A DNA stretch of 64,000 nucleotides, from positions 1,116,001 to 1,180,000 of the forward strand of contig OY969110.1 of the NCBI GenBank assembly GCA_963697995.1, in the 5' to 3' direction. Source of the stretch: MFD00082-c5 sp963697995 (GTDB lineage: Bacteria > Chlamydiota > Chlamydiia > Chlamydiales > JAJFMB01). The notes beneath the pieces are model-generated. The model was given only the letters and a program-made list of their open reading frames with translations, was not told the DNA's origin and searched no databases. This document shows positions 24,490 to 33,234 of the stretch, piece by piece (position 1 is the first letter of the stretch; every line of letters begins with the position of its first letter). Both the position numbers and the translations under genes were made by a program.

Positions 24490-27087
24490 ATGAAAAAAAA
24501 ATCGTTGATCATTGTGGAGTCTCCTGCAAAGATCAAGACCCTAAAAAAATTTTTAGGACCAGAGTTTTTGTTTGAATCCTCTATTGGTCATATTAGAGAC
24601 TTGCCCCAAAAAGATTTTGGCATCGATTTTAACAATAATTTTGAACCTCAGTACGTTGTGATGCCCGACAAGTCCGATGTGATCGATCATCTGATAAAAG
24701 CTGCCAAAAAGGTCGACATCGTGTATCTCTCACCTGACCCTGACCGGGAAGGGGAAGCAATTGCCTGGCACATTTCCCAAATTTTGCCAAAAGACACCGT
24801 GATGAAGCGCGTTTCATTCACATCGATTACGAAGAGGGAAGTGTTAAATGCTTTGGAACATCCTCGAGAAATTGATGCAGCGCTTGTCGATGCGCAGCAA
24901 GCAAGACGTATTTTAGACAGGATCGTGGGGTATAAAATCTCTCCTATTTTAAATCGGCGGATTCAGAGGGGAAAAGGGGCTGCGGTTTCTGCAGGACGCG
25001 TTCAGTCGGTCGCTCTTAAATTAGTTGTCGATAGGGAAAAAGAGATTCAAGCTTTTAAGCCGGTTGAATACTGGAATTTAGGGGCTTATCTTTTGTTAGA
25101 TACTGATGGTAAATCGTTTAAGGCAAATCTTTTTACAGTGGATGGAAAACGAGTTGAAAAGGAAGAGACGCAAGAAAAAGACATTTTCCTAATTCCGAAT
25201 AAAGCTGTGGCCGATAAGATTGTTGCCAGGATGAAGAAGACGGGTTATGAAGTTGTCGACGTGGTGAGAAAGGAGAAAAAAAGACACCCGGTGCCTCCCT
25301 TTATTACATCCACACTCCAGCAGGAAGCGAGCCGCCATGCGGGATTTTCATCTGCTCGAACGATGAGTATTGCTCAAACCCTTTACGAAGGGGTGGACCT
25401 TGGCAACGAGGGACAAGAGGGATTAATCACCTATATGCGTACTGATTCTGTAAGAGTTGAGCCTGAGGCGATCCATGAAGCAAGAGCTTTGATTTTGCAA
25501 ACCTTTGGCAAGGAGTATTTGCCTGAATCGCCAAGGTTCTACACGGCAAAAAAGGCAGCTCAAGATGCTCACGAAGCGATTCGTCCAACGAATTTAAGTC
25601 ACCCTCCTGAGAAGGTAAAACCTTATTTAACGAAAGAGCAATTTATGCTCTACCAGCTTATTTGGAGGCGATTTGTTGCTTCACAAATGAGTTCTGCAAT
25701 CTACGACACGGTGAGCGCTGATATTGCGTGTGGAGAGGGGCTTATCCTTCGGGCAACAGGTTCAGTTTTAAAGTTTGCAGGCTACTTAGCCGTCTATGAG
25801 GAAAAAGTTGATGAAGAGGATAAGAGCGATGAGGATCGTTTGCTTCCCGATTTAAAAGCGGGTCAAAACCTGAAAGTGCAAGATATTTTTGCAGAACAAG
25901 CCTTTACCCGCCCTCCTCCAAGATTTACTGAGGCCTCATTGGTTAAGGAGCTTGAAAAGCTAGGTATTGGAAGACCATCAACTTATGCTGCTATTATGAA
26001 TAAGATTCAAAGCCGCGACTATACGGTAAAAGAGGCGGGGCGTTTGAAGCCGACAGAGCTTGGAGAAGTGATTGCCCTGATGCTTGAAAACAATTTCCAT
26101 CAGATTATGGATATTGGGTTTACGGCGAGAATGGAAGATGAACTTGAGATGGTCGCTGAAGATAAGAAAGCGTGGCGCGATTTAATAGGTGAGTTTTGGA
26201 AAGATTTTGCTCCAACAATTGAAGTGGCTGAAAAAGAAGCATTTGTGCCTAAAGTTTTGACGCAGCTTCCTTGTCCTAAATGTCAAGAGGGGCATTTACA
26301 GAAGATTTGGTATAAATCGAAGTATTTTTATGGTTGCAGCCGTTATCCAGAGTGTGATTATTCAGCTCAATTAGAGGAGCTCGATTTTAACAAAGCTGAT
26401 TTTGCAGAAGATTTTAATTGGGAGCAACCGTGTCCTCTTTGCCAAAAGGAGATGAAGTTAAGACATGGCCGTTTTGGTCCGTTTCTTGGTTGTGTGACCT
26501 ATCCTGAGTGTAAGGGAATTGTGAATATACCTAAGAAGGGTGAAACGGTGGAAGCGTGGGAGGATGCTCCCTCTTGCGTAGCTGTTGGGTGTGATGGGAA
26601 ACTTCAGAAACGAAAATCTCGTTTTGGGAAAACGTTTTATTCTTGTTCAAACTTTCCCGATTGCGATGTGATTGTGAACGAATTGTCTCAATTAGAGGAG
26701 AAGTATCAAAATCATCCGAAGACAGCTTACGTCAAAAAGAAGAAGGTCGCTGCTAAAAAGGCAGCTTTTACTAAGGGGAAGAAACCCGTTGAGCCAAAGC
26801 CAAAAACAGTTAAGGCAAAGAGTACAAAAACTTCATCAAAGACACCAAGACAGATGCCAACGTATGAACTCTCTTCTGATTTGCAAAATCTTCTTCAATT
26901 GAAGGAAGCGACACGGGCTGATGTATTGAAAGGGGTTTGGGCTTACATTAAAGAGCACGATTTACAAGGCAAAGAGAATAAGCGTTTGATTTGTCCCGAT
27001 GCTAAACTTGCAAAGGTGCTTAAAACGAAAGATCCTGTCGATATGATGAAGCTGTCTGGTTTACTAGGCACTCATTTGAAGAAGTAG
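24490..27087 (+). CDS. topA: DNA topoisomerase I with C-terminal SWIB domain
   Basis: Type IA topoisomerase relaxing negative supercoils. The Toprim domain is at the N-terminus (SLIIVESPAKIKTLKKFL; PDPDREGEAIAWH). The catalytic tyrosine is in GLITYMRTDSVR near residue 315. Three C-terminal zinc ribbons have CPKC/CSRYPEC, CPLC/CVTYPEC and a GC/CSNFPDC arrangement. A lysine-rich linker then leads to a SWIB/MDM2-like domain (about 785-865: LQNLLQLKEATRADVLKGVW to MMKLSGLLGTHLKK). TopA-SWIB fusions are a known chlamydial trait. The length of 865 aa agrees. GAGGGTCACTGT precedes the ATG. Confidence 0.96.
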   Translation: MKKKSLIIVESPAKIKTLKKFLGPEFLFESSIGHIRDLPQKDFGIDFNNNFEPQYVVMPDKSDVIDHLIKAAKKVDIVYLSPDPDREGEAIAWHISQILPKDTVMKRVSFTSITKREVLNALEHPREIDAALVDAQQARRILDRIVGYKISPILNRRIQRGKGAAVSAGRVQSVALKLVVDREKEIQAFKPVEYWNLGAYLLLDTDGKSFKANLFTVDGKRVEKEETQEKDIFLIPNKAVADKIVARMKKTGYEVVDVVRKEKKRHPVPPFITSTLQQEASRHAGFSSARTMSIAQTLYEGVDLGNEGQEGLITYMRTDSVRVEPEAIHEARALILQTFGKEYLPESPRFYTAKKAAQDAHEAIRPTNLSHPPEKVKPYLTKEQFMLYQLIWRRFVASQMSSAIYDTVSADIACGEGLILRATGSVLKFAGYLAVYEEKVDEEDKSDEDRLLPDLKAGQNLKVQDIFAEQAFTRPPPRFTEASLVKELEKLGIGRPSTYAAIMNKIQSRDYTVKEAGRLKPTELGEVIALMLENNFHQIMDIGFTARMEDELEMVAEDKKAWRDLIGEFWKDFAPTIEVAEKEAFVPKVLTQLPCPKCQEGHLQKIWYKSKYFYGCSRYPECDYSAQLEELDFNKADFAEDFNWEQPCPLCQKEMKLRHGRFGPFLGCVTYPECKGIVNIPKKGETVEAWEDAPSCVAVGCDGKLQKRKSRFGKTFYSCSNFPDCDVIVNELSQLEEKYQNHPKTAYVKKKKVAAKKAAFTKGKKPVEPKPKTVKAKSTKTSSKTPRQMPTYELSSDLQNLLQLKEATRADVLKGVWAYIKEHDLQGKENKRLICPDAKLAKVLKTKDPVDMMKLSGLLGTHLKK

Positions 27088-27152
27088 TTAAGTCTTCTGA
27101 ACGCGGTGGCAAGAAGGTGTAGATTTGAGCTATCGCCTCTTTTTTTTAAGTG

Positions 27153-27201
27153 GTCGGCTTTGATAAGCGCTTTAGCTTCTTGTTTTTCCTTTACGAAAAG
27201 G
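27153..27201 (-). repeat. 49-bp duplicate of the MFS gene 3' end
   Basis: This stretch matches 27246-27294 at 46 of 49 positions. The matching piece encodes the C-terminal residues (VQEKQEAKALIK) and stop region of the MFS transporter. It looks like a local duplication left in the 155-bp gap between topA and the transporter. Confidence 0.85.
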
Positions 27202-27242
27202 ACTCTTAGTCTCTTGCCCCTTATTCGATTGATCCGGTTTAT

Positions 27243-28469
27243 TTAGTCGGCCTTGATGAGCGCTTTAGCTTCTTGTTTTTCCTGTACGAAAAGGTAGGTA
27301 AATCCAATAGTTCCCACGACCAAAAGGGCAGGTATCACACCCACCCCGTAAAGTAGCGCTTTAGAAGTTGTTGGGCCGCCCATTGCATTGACGACGTTAC
27401 CGATGATGGCGTGAAACGCGTAGCCAAAAATCATGATGATCATGTTGGCAACAGCCGTTGTAAGACCTGCCACTCTTTCGGCAACAAATGTCGAGGCCTT
27501 GTAGATCGCCAAAATTTGATACGCAGAGCACATCCCCGTTAATACGAAAAGAGTTGTGACCATATAAGATTCAAGAGGGAAACTTAAGAGCAAAATAAAG
27601 CTTATCGCCATTAATGCGCCAGCAGCTACTATCGTTGCCAAGTATCCCCCAGCTTTCTCCGCAAGAAAACTCAAAACGGGCGAGCCAAAACACATCCCAA
27701 CAAAAATCATCGAGGGAAGAGAGGCTGCGATTGTTTTGTCAAAATGGTACACTTCCCTTAAAAAGGTTGTACCCCAAACATCGGCGAATCCTTCCAATGG
27801 GCCCACCATGAGACCTGCAAAAAAACAAGATAAAATCACTTTTTTATTGCGGAGAACCTCTTTGATATCCCCAATGACTGTGGCCTCCGAAGTCGCCTTT
27901 GTTCCAGGAACAATCGCATAAGTCAGAGCCGCTAAAACAACCCCCATCGCTGCAAAAATTTGTATCACAACCTTGTAGCCAAACGTCTCCTGCAAAAGAC
28001 TGACGGGCGCTCCCCCGTAGATCGCTCCAAGTAGACCAATCATCACAGAAAAGCTCAACATTCTTGGGAAGTTTTTTTCGCTAAATGTCATACGAATGAT
28101 TTTAAAAAGACCTAAAATAGCAGCAGAAGAACCGATTCCAATTAAAAATCTTCCAATAATCGGGTAGATAAAATGGTTGGCAAAGAGAAGAGGCATTAAC
28201 CCTAAAACAGTCAAAAGAATACATCCTGTCATCACTTTTTTTGGACCAAATCGATCGAGCATTATCCCAACCGGGAGATGAAGAGCTGAGTACCCAAGGT
28301 AGTAAACCCCTGAAAATTGGCCGAAAGTCGCGGCGCTAATCCCAAAATCGGTGATGATGTCGTTTAACATGATGCTTGGCATCACGCGCAATATGTACTG
28401 ATATGCGTAAAAGACCGACGCGATTACCCAAACTATCCAGGCTATTGTTTTGGTACCCGATGAAGACAT
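27243..28469 (-). CDS. MFS transporter
   Basis: 408 aa with 12 predicted transmembrane helices. The MFS motif between helices 2 and 3 is GIMLDRFGPKKVM, and there is a matching motif-like GRFLIGIGSSAAILG in helix 4. The substrate is unknown; the sequence style (YQYILRVMPSIMLNDI near the N-terminus) is typical of MFS carriers in intracellular bacteria such as Legionella. The ATG at 28469 is preceded by AAAGGGA. A short direct duplicate of its 3' end lies downstream. Monocistronic by appearance. Confidence 0.85.
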   Translation of the reverse strand: MSSSGTKTIAWIVWVIASVFYAYQYILRVMPSIMLNDIITDFGISAATFGQFSGVYYLGYSALHLPVGIMLDRFGPKKVMTGCILLTVLGLMPLLFANHFIYPIIGRFLIGIGSSAAILGLFKIIRMTFSEKNFPRMLSFSVMIGLLGAIYGGAPVSLLQETFGYKVVIQIFAAMGVVLAALTYAIVPGTKATSEATVIGDIKEVLRNKKVILSCFFAGLMVGPLEGFADVWGTTFLREVYHFDKTIAASLPSMIFVGMCFGSPVLSFLAEKAGGYLATIVAAGALMAISFILLLSFPLESYMVTTLFVLTGMCSAYQILAIYKASTFVAERVAGLTTAVANMIIMIFGYAFHAIIGNVVNAMGGPTTSKALLYGVGVIPALLVVGTIGFTYLFVQEKQEAKALIKAD

Positions 28470-28526
28470 AAAAATCCCTTTTTTAAAAGAAATGCACTAA
28501 TATTTTAACATATCTTAATAAAAAAA

Positions 28527-29801
28527 TCAAGATAATACGGATTGACCGTTTAAGTAAGGGTGCAATACTTCTGGGATGTTCACTGTACCGTCGGCATTTT
28601 GATTGTTTTCAAGCAAAGCCACCATCAGGCGAGAGGTTGCAAGTCCCGAACCATTTAAAGTGTAGACAAACTCAGGCTTATTCGTTTCTTCGCTTCTATA
28701 ACGAATTTTTGAGCGTCTTGCTTGGAAATCGGTGCAGTTAGAGACCGAAGAGACCTCGTAGTAGCGGTTTTGTCCTGGGAGCCAAACCTCGACATCTACG
28801 GTTTTTGCCGCTGCAAACGACATATCCCCTGTGACTAAGAGCATATTTCTGTAGTGGAGTTTTAATCCCTGTAAAATTTCCTCGGCCGAGGCGATAAACT
28901 CCTGGAATACTTTATCTGCCTGGTCGGGCTTTGTGAAAGCAAACATCTCCACTTTATTGAATTGATGGACTCTGATGAGCCCTCTCTCCTGAGATCCCGC
29001 GGCGCCAGCTTCCCGTCTAAAACAAGGGGTATAAGCGACGTATTTTAGAGGAAGCTCTTTTTCGGTCAAAATTTCGTCGAAAAACATTCCGTTTAGAGGG
29101 ACTTCAGCTGTTGGGATCAGGTAGAGTTTATAGTCGTCATCAGTGATTTTGTACTGTTGATTTTCAAATTTTGGAAGTTGTCCAGAACCGAATAAGATTT
29201 CAGGACGGACCAAAAGGGGAGGAATGATTTGGGTAAATCCATTTTTGATATGGATGTTGAGCATATAGTTGATCAGCGCCCACTCAAGTCTTGCGCCCAT
29301 TCCCTTGTAAAGGGGCCAGCCTGTTCCTGAAAGTTTGGCAGCTCTTGGGAAATCGAACAGGTTCAGCTTCTCGTTGAGTTCGACGTGGTTTTTGCTCTCA
29401 AATGAGAATGCGGGCTTTGTTCCCCACTCTTTTAAAACAACGTTTTCTTTTGCTTCCTGAGAAACTTTTATATCGTGGAAGGGAGGGTTGGGCAGTTTTG
29501 AGAGCTCTTTTTCAAACTCAGCCTCAACTAAGGCTACCTCGTTATCCAGGTTTTTTACATCTGCGGAAAATGAGTCAGCTTGTTGCATAAGGTCGGTGGT
29601 ATCGAGTCCCTCTCTCTTGTGTTCCCCAATTTTTTTTGAGAGCTGGTTTCTAGTCGATTTTAGAAGTTCGGTTTTAGTTTTAAGCTCTCTTAGGTGCTCA
29701 TCTAAGGCAAAAATCTTATAAACATCGGCGTTTGGGTCTTTTGACTTCAAGAGTGTTTCCATTCTAGTGCGGTCTTTTCGGATCAAGTTGATGTCGATCA
29801 T
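28527..29801 (-). CDS. serS: Seryl-tRNA synthetase
   Basis: Class II aminoacyl-tRNA synthetase, 424 aa. It has an N-terminal coiled-coil tRNA-binding arm (LKTKTELLKSTRNQLSKKIG), motif 2 (PCFRREAGAAGSQERGLIRV), and motif 3 (TLNGSGLATSRLMVALLEN). The start MIDINLIRKD is typical. In C. trachomatis serS (CT729) lies near the P1B ATPase gene; here about 18 kb separates them. Confidence 0.97.
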   Translation of the reverse strand: MIDINLIRKDRTRMETLLKSKDPNADVYKIFALDEHLRELKTKTELLKSTRNQLSKKIGEHKREGLDTTDLMQQADSFSADVKNLDNEVALVEAEFEKELSKLPNPPFHDIKVSQEAKENVVLKEWGTKPAFSFESKNHVELNEKLNLFDFPRAAKLSGTGWPLYKGMGARLEWALINYMLNIHIKNGFTQIIPPLLVRPEILFGSGQLPKFENQQYKITDDDYKLYLIPTAEVPLNGMFFDEILTEKELPLKYVAYTPCFRREAGAAGSQERGLIRVHQFNKVEMFAFTKPDQADKVFQEFIASAEEILQGLKLHYRNMLLVTGDMSFAAAKTVDVEVWLPGQNRYYEVSSVSNCTDFQARRSKIRYRSEETNKPEFVYTLNGSGLATSRLMVALLENNQNADGTVNIPEVLHPYLNGQSVLS

Positions 29802-29991
29802 GGGAGCTCTCCAATCTGGTTTTAATTATAAGATTATATGGGGAACGGTAGATTTCTGGCGAGCTTTTTGACGACTCTTTTCGAAAGTGCTCCATCGCTT
29901 AATTAATTTAATATTAAGAAATGATAATTAAGTTTGTTTAATATTTAATTTTGTTAATATAAGAAATAGGTAATTATTTAATAGGTGATTT

Positions 29992-31794
29992 ATGTTTTCT
30001 GAATCCAGTAATTTATCTTCTTCTTTTAAGTCTTTAGCCTATCGTATTGAGGGAGCTCCAGTTCCAACTGCACAAAAGAATATACCCCAAAATAATGAGG
30101 AAGTTATAAAAGAATTGGGTAGGATTTTAAGAAATCTTGATAGAAACTCTGTTTGTTCTGTAAACGGTGATGTTGAAGAGGTCTTTAATAAGCTTGAAGC
30201 AAGTTATCAGGGCAAGCTAGCAGCGTTTGAAACTAAATGGAGTTTAGTAAAAGTATTTAGTAAAACCCCAACAGTTGTAACGACAGCTCTCCAAAGTATA
30301 GAAGCATTAAAGTCTACCTGGAATGAGAAAAAACTGGTGGCTGTAGCTAATTTATTAAGAAATCAACTTGAACAAAACGTTCCCAATAATGGTTCTACAG
30401 GGGAGCGGGTTGTTGTGATAATGGATCCTCTTGAAGTGATCAAGAATTCTATTAGTGAAAATGGTTTGATCTTTGGTTTATTGGAAAATAATGATGAAAC
30501 CAAAGATGATTTGTTAAAGAATTTGGAATTTGTAGCGGAAAATGGTACTGAATTTACTCTGCTTGAAAATGGAATGGTTCGAATTGATTTGAAAAATAAA
30601 TATCAGACGGAGAATTTAAAGGCTAATCAAAATAAACAGCTAAAAGAAAGGAAGGAACAAGAGCAAAATGAAAGAGTTAACAGCCAATTTCGTAGCTTTT
30701 TTAATGAGTGCAAAAGGAATGCTTTTCTTGAAGGTGTCAAGGTTTTTGTAAAACCTGAAGATTTATCACTTTTTAACAGGCTGCTATTAGAAAAAGGATG
30801 TACTGTTTTAAAAACGAGTTCTTCTTTTAAAAATGATGAATTTGTTGAAGTTATAACTTTAAAAAATAATTCATTTGATAGTTCTAAATTAGATGAGTTT
30901 AAAATTAAAAATGATAGATTTCTATTAAAAAATCAAACAATTGTTGATTTTCCTCTTCCAAGAGTTGATTTGAGTCAAGATCGCTTTATTTTCTTCACAG
31001 GAGAAAAAACTTCAAGTCAGCATGTTGATGAATTTAATGAAGAAACCATTCGCGATTTCAGTTCGAGATGTTTAAGACCTTTTGGTTTTAATATTTTTCA
31101 AGATCATAATGAACTGTTTGTGAAGTTTGAAGGTTTTGATGAAGCTCTGGTGAATTTGAAGGAGTTTATCGATTCAAAACCGGAAGATGAACCTCTTTAC
31201 CAGGCAGTGTACGATAAGATGAGCAAGGCAAAAGAGGATGTTCTTAGTTCATTTGAGATGGACAAGATTATTAAAGGGGTTGATGACGGACATGTTTTCA
31301 CTCATCCCATCAAAAATTTAGATTTTGATAACCCGATTCTTCACAAAGCGTTAAAAGATAAGAAAATTTTTTTAGCAGTTGTTGGAGGACAAGCCTACTT
31401 TTGTTCAGAACAGACTTTGAATAAGATGAGTCCTCAAGATAAAATAAAATACGGTTTTGAGAGTTTTGAGAGGGTGGAGAATGAAAGTGATTTTAATCCC
31501 AGGCCAACTTTAAAGCCAGAAAAGATTCAAAAATATTTAAACATTTTGGGCCTTAATTATACCGAAGGGTTGACTTTCGAAGAGATCAAAAAAAAATACA
31601 GGAAGATCGCTTTAGAGGTTCATCCGGATAAGGTCTTTCAAAAGTTTCTTGGTAGCATAGGAAAAAAAATGGAGGATTCTTTGAATCAAGAGGAAAAGGA
31701 TAAACTTAAAGAATTGAACATTGCAGCGGAAAAAAGATTTAAAGAAATTGGGAATGCGCTTGAAGCCCTTGAAATGCATTACGGAAAAAAATAG
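29992..31794 (+). CDS. Large protein with C-terminal J-domain, candidate effector
   Basis: 600 aa. The C-terminal about 80 residues form a DnaJ domain: YLNILGLNYTEGLTFEEI, KKKYRKIALEVHPDK with the HPD tripeptide near residue 544, then a helix with ALEAL. J-domains stimulate Hsp70 ATPases. The remaining about 510 residues show no recognised domain; they are charged, low-GC and contain a Lys/Glu-rich stretch near 210-225. A C-terminal J-domain, rather than an N-terminal one with zinc finger, argues against housekeeping DnaJ. It could recruit host or bacterial Hsp70. AGGTGA precedes the ATG. Confidence 0.75.
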   Translation: MFSESSNLSSSFKSLAYRIEGAPVPTAQKNIPQNNEEVIKELGRILRNLDRNSVCSVNGDVEEVFNKLEASYQGKLAAFETKWSLVKVFSKTPTVVTTALQSIEALKSTWNEKKLVAVANLLRNQLEQNVPNNGSTGERVVVIMDPLEVIKNSISENGLIFGLLENNDETKDDLLKNLEFVAENGTEFTLLENGMVRIDLKNKYQTENLKANQNKQLKERKEQEQNERVNSQFRSFFNECKRNAFLEGVKVFVKPEDLSLFNRLLLEKGCTVLKTSSSFKNDEFVEVITLKNNSFDSSKLDEFKIKNDRFLLKNQTIVDFPLPRVDLSQDRFIFFTGEKTSSQHVDEFNEETIRDFSSRCLRPFGFNIFQDHNELFVKFEGFDEALVNLKEFIDSKPEDEPLYQAVYDKMSKAKEDVLSSFEMDKIIKGVDDGHVFTHPIKNLDFDNPILHKALKDKKIFLAVVGGQAYFCSEQTLNKMSPQDKIKYGFESFERVENESDFNPRPTLKPEKIQKYLNILGLNYTEGLTFEEIKKKYRKIALEVHPDKVFQKFLGSIGKKMEDSLNQEEKDKLKELNIAAEKRFKEIGNALEALEMHYGKK

Positions 31795-31848
31795 AAGATA
31801 ATTTCCGTTGATAAATAAGTCTTTTGTGGGGAAAACTTTGGGAGAATA

Positions 31849-33234
31849 GTGACTTTCTCTGGAGTTTTTGTTTTGCGCGTTAAAAGCATCACCCTTTTTG
31901 GATTTAAGTCGTTTGCCGATCGCACCAAGTTAGAGTTTCACGAGGGGATTACCGGGATTGTGGGGCCAAATGGTTGTGGCAAATCGAATATCTTGGATGC
32001 CTTTCGATGGCTTTTTGGGGAGCAGTCGCTAAAATCTTTAAGAGGCGACAAAATGCAAGATGTGATCTTTGCAGGAACCGCTTCGAGAAAACCTCAAAAT
32101 CTGGCTGAAGTCACCATTTGCTTTACAGATGCAAAAGGAGCCCTTTTGATCGATAAAGAGGATGTCGAGGTCACAAGGCGTCTTCTAAGAAGTGGTGAAT
32201 CGGAGTATTTCATCAATCAGCAGAAGTGTCGTCTCAAAGATGTTTTGGATCTTTTTTTGGATTCAGGAATTGGAAGAGATTCGTTTGCCATTTTTGAACA
32301 AGGTAAAATCGATCAGGTGATCCAAGATTCTCCCTTAGAGCGCAGGATCATTTTCGAAGAAACAGCCGGCATTTTGCGCTTTTTACAAAGGAAGCGGGAG
32401 TCTTTAAAAAAGCTCTCTCTTGTCGAGGAGAACCTTCTTCGCTTAAACGATATTGTTCAGGAAGTGGAAAAACAGGTGGCTTCTTTAGAAAAGCAGGCAG
32501 AAAAGGCCAAAAACTTTAATGAATTAAAAGCATCAAAACATCTTTTAGAAAAACAAATAGCTCAAACTGAGGCTCTCTCATTAAATCAGCAACTTTTTGA
32601 ATTAAACGAAAAGTTAAGAGGTCTTTCTCTTCAAATGGCAGAATTGGAACGTGTTAAGCTTGAGCGTCTTGTGTTATATGAAAAACAAAAGAAAAGGCTT
32701 GATGAGGCGTATTACGATTTAAAAAAAAACAGGGAGGACGTTTTTAAGGTTGAAAGCGAGCGCTCCTTACTGATTCAAGAGAAAGAGAGTGAAAAAAAGT
32801 GGTCTTTAGAGCTTTTAGCAAAGGTTCAAAAAGGGGTACAGGAGTTACATCAACTTGCTGAAAAGTTTGAGAATTATGCTTTAGAGGAGAAACGGTTTGA
32901 AGAGAAGCTTCTCTTCGGATTAGAGCAGTTGAAAGAGGTAGAGGTCAAGGCAGAGCTTAAAAGAGCTAATCTCTCTTCTTTGGATCAGGAGTTAAAAACA
33001 CTTTTAGAGGAGGAGGAGAGGTGTCGCAAATTGCGCTTTTCCCTATCAAGGAAGCAGTGGGGACTTGAGAGCGAAGTTAAGCAATGTCATTTAAAATTAT
33101 CTATTGGGGGTGAGAGGCGTGCAAAAGCACTTCAAGAGATTCAAAATGCTCAAGCGCTTTCTTTAAAATTTGTGGAAACGGCTCAAGAAAAAGAGGGGTT
33201 GTTGAGAGGCTTAAAAATGAAGAGTCTCAGATGA
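31849..33234 (+). CDS. smc: SMC N-terminal part (frameshifted gene)
   Basis: Chromosome condensation ATPase, N-terminal head and first coiled coil. The head shows KSITLFGFKSFADRTKLEF, Walker A GIVGPNGCGKSNI, and RWLFGEQSLKSLRG. The GTG at 31849 has GGGAG upstream; a TTG at 31873 matches the usual family N-terminus better. The frame ends in the coiled coil at residue 461. The preceding GGGG at 33195-33198 is where one extra G would restore a heptad-like reading (VERLKNEESQMKEAF) that continues into the next frame. Together the two frames total about 1150 aa, normal SMC length, so this is one gene split by a frameshift or a sequencing error. Confidence 0.85.
   Translation: MTFSGVFVLRVKSITLFGFKSFADRTKLEFHEGITGIVGPNGCGKSNILDAFRWLFGEQSLKSLRGDKMQDVIFAGTASRKPQNLAEVTICFTDAKGALLIDKEDVEVTRRLLRSGESEYFINQQKCRLKDVLDLFLDSGIGRDSFAIFEQGKIDQVIQDSPLERRIIFEETAGILRFLQRKRESLKKLSLVEENLLRLNDIVQEVEKQVASLEKQAEKAKNFNELKASKHLLEKQIAQTEALSLNQQLFELNEKLRGLSLQMAELERVKLERLVLYEKQKKRLDEAYYDLKKNREDVFKVESERSLLIQEKESEKKWSLELLAKVQKGVQELHQLAEKFENYALEEKRFEEKLLFGLEQLKEVEVKAELKRANLSSLDQELKTLLEEEERCRKLRFSLSRKQWGLESEVKQCHLKLSIGGERRAKALQEIQNAQALSLKFVETAQEKEGLLRGLKMKSLR

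Noticed and set aside
27243..27255. AGTCGGCCTTGA at the MFS stop as another MITE end
   Set aside because: It lies inside the coding end of the transporter and is part of a duplicated gene tail; no opposite end or internal MITE sequence follows.
33195..33198. Programmed ribosomal frameshift site in smc
   Set aside because: No slippery heptamer with a downstream pseudoknot or SD stimulator is evident; error or mutation is simpler.
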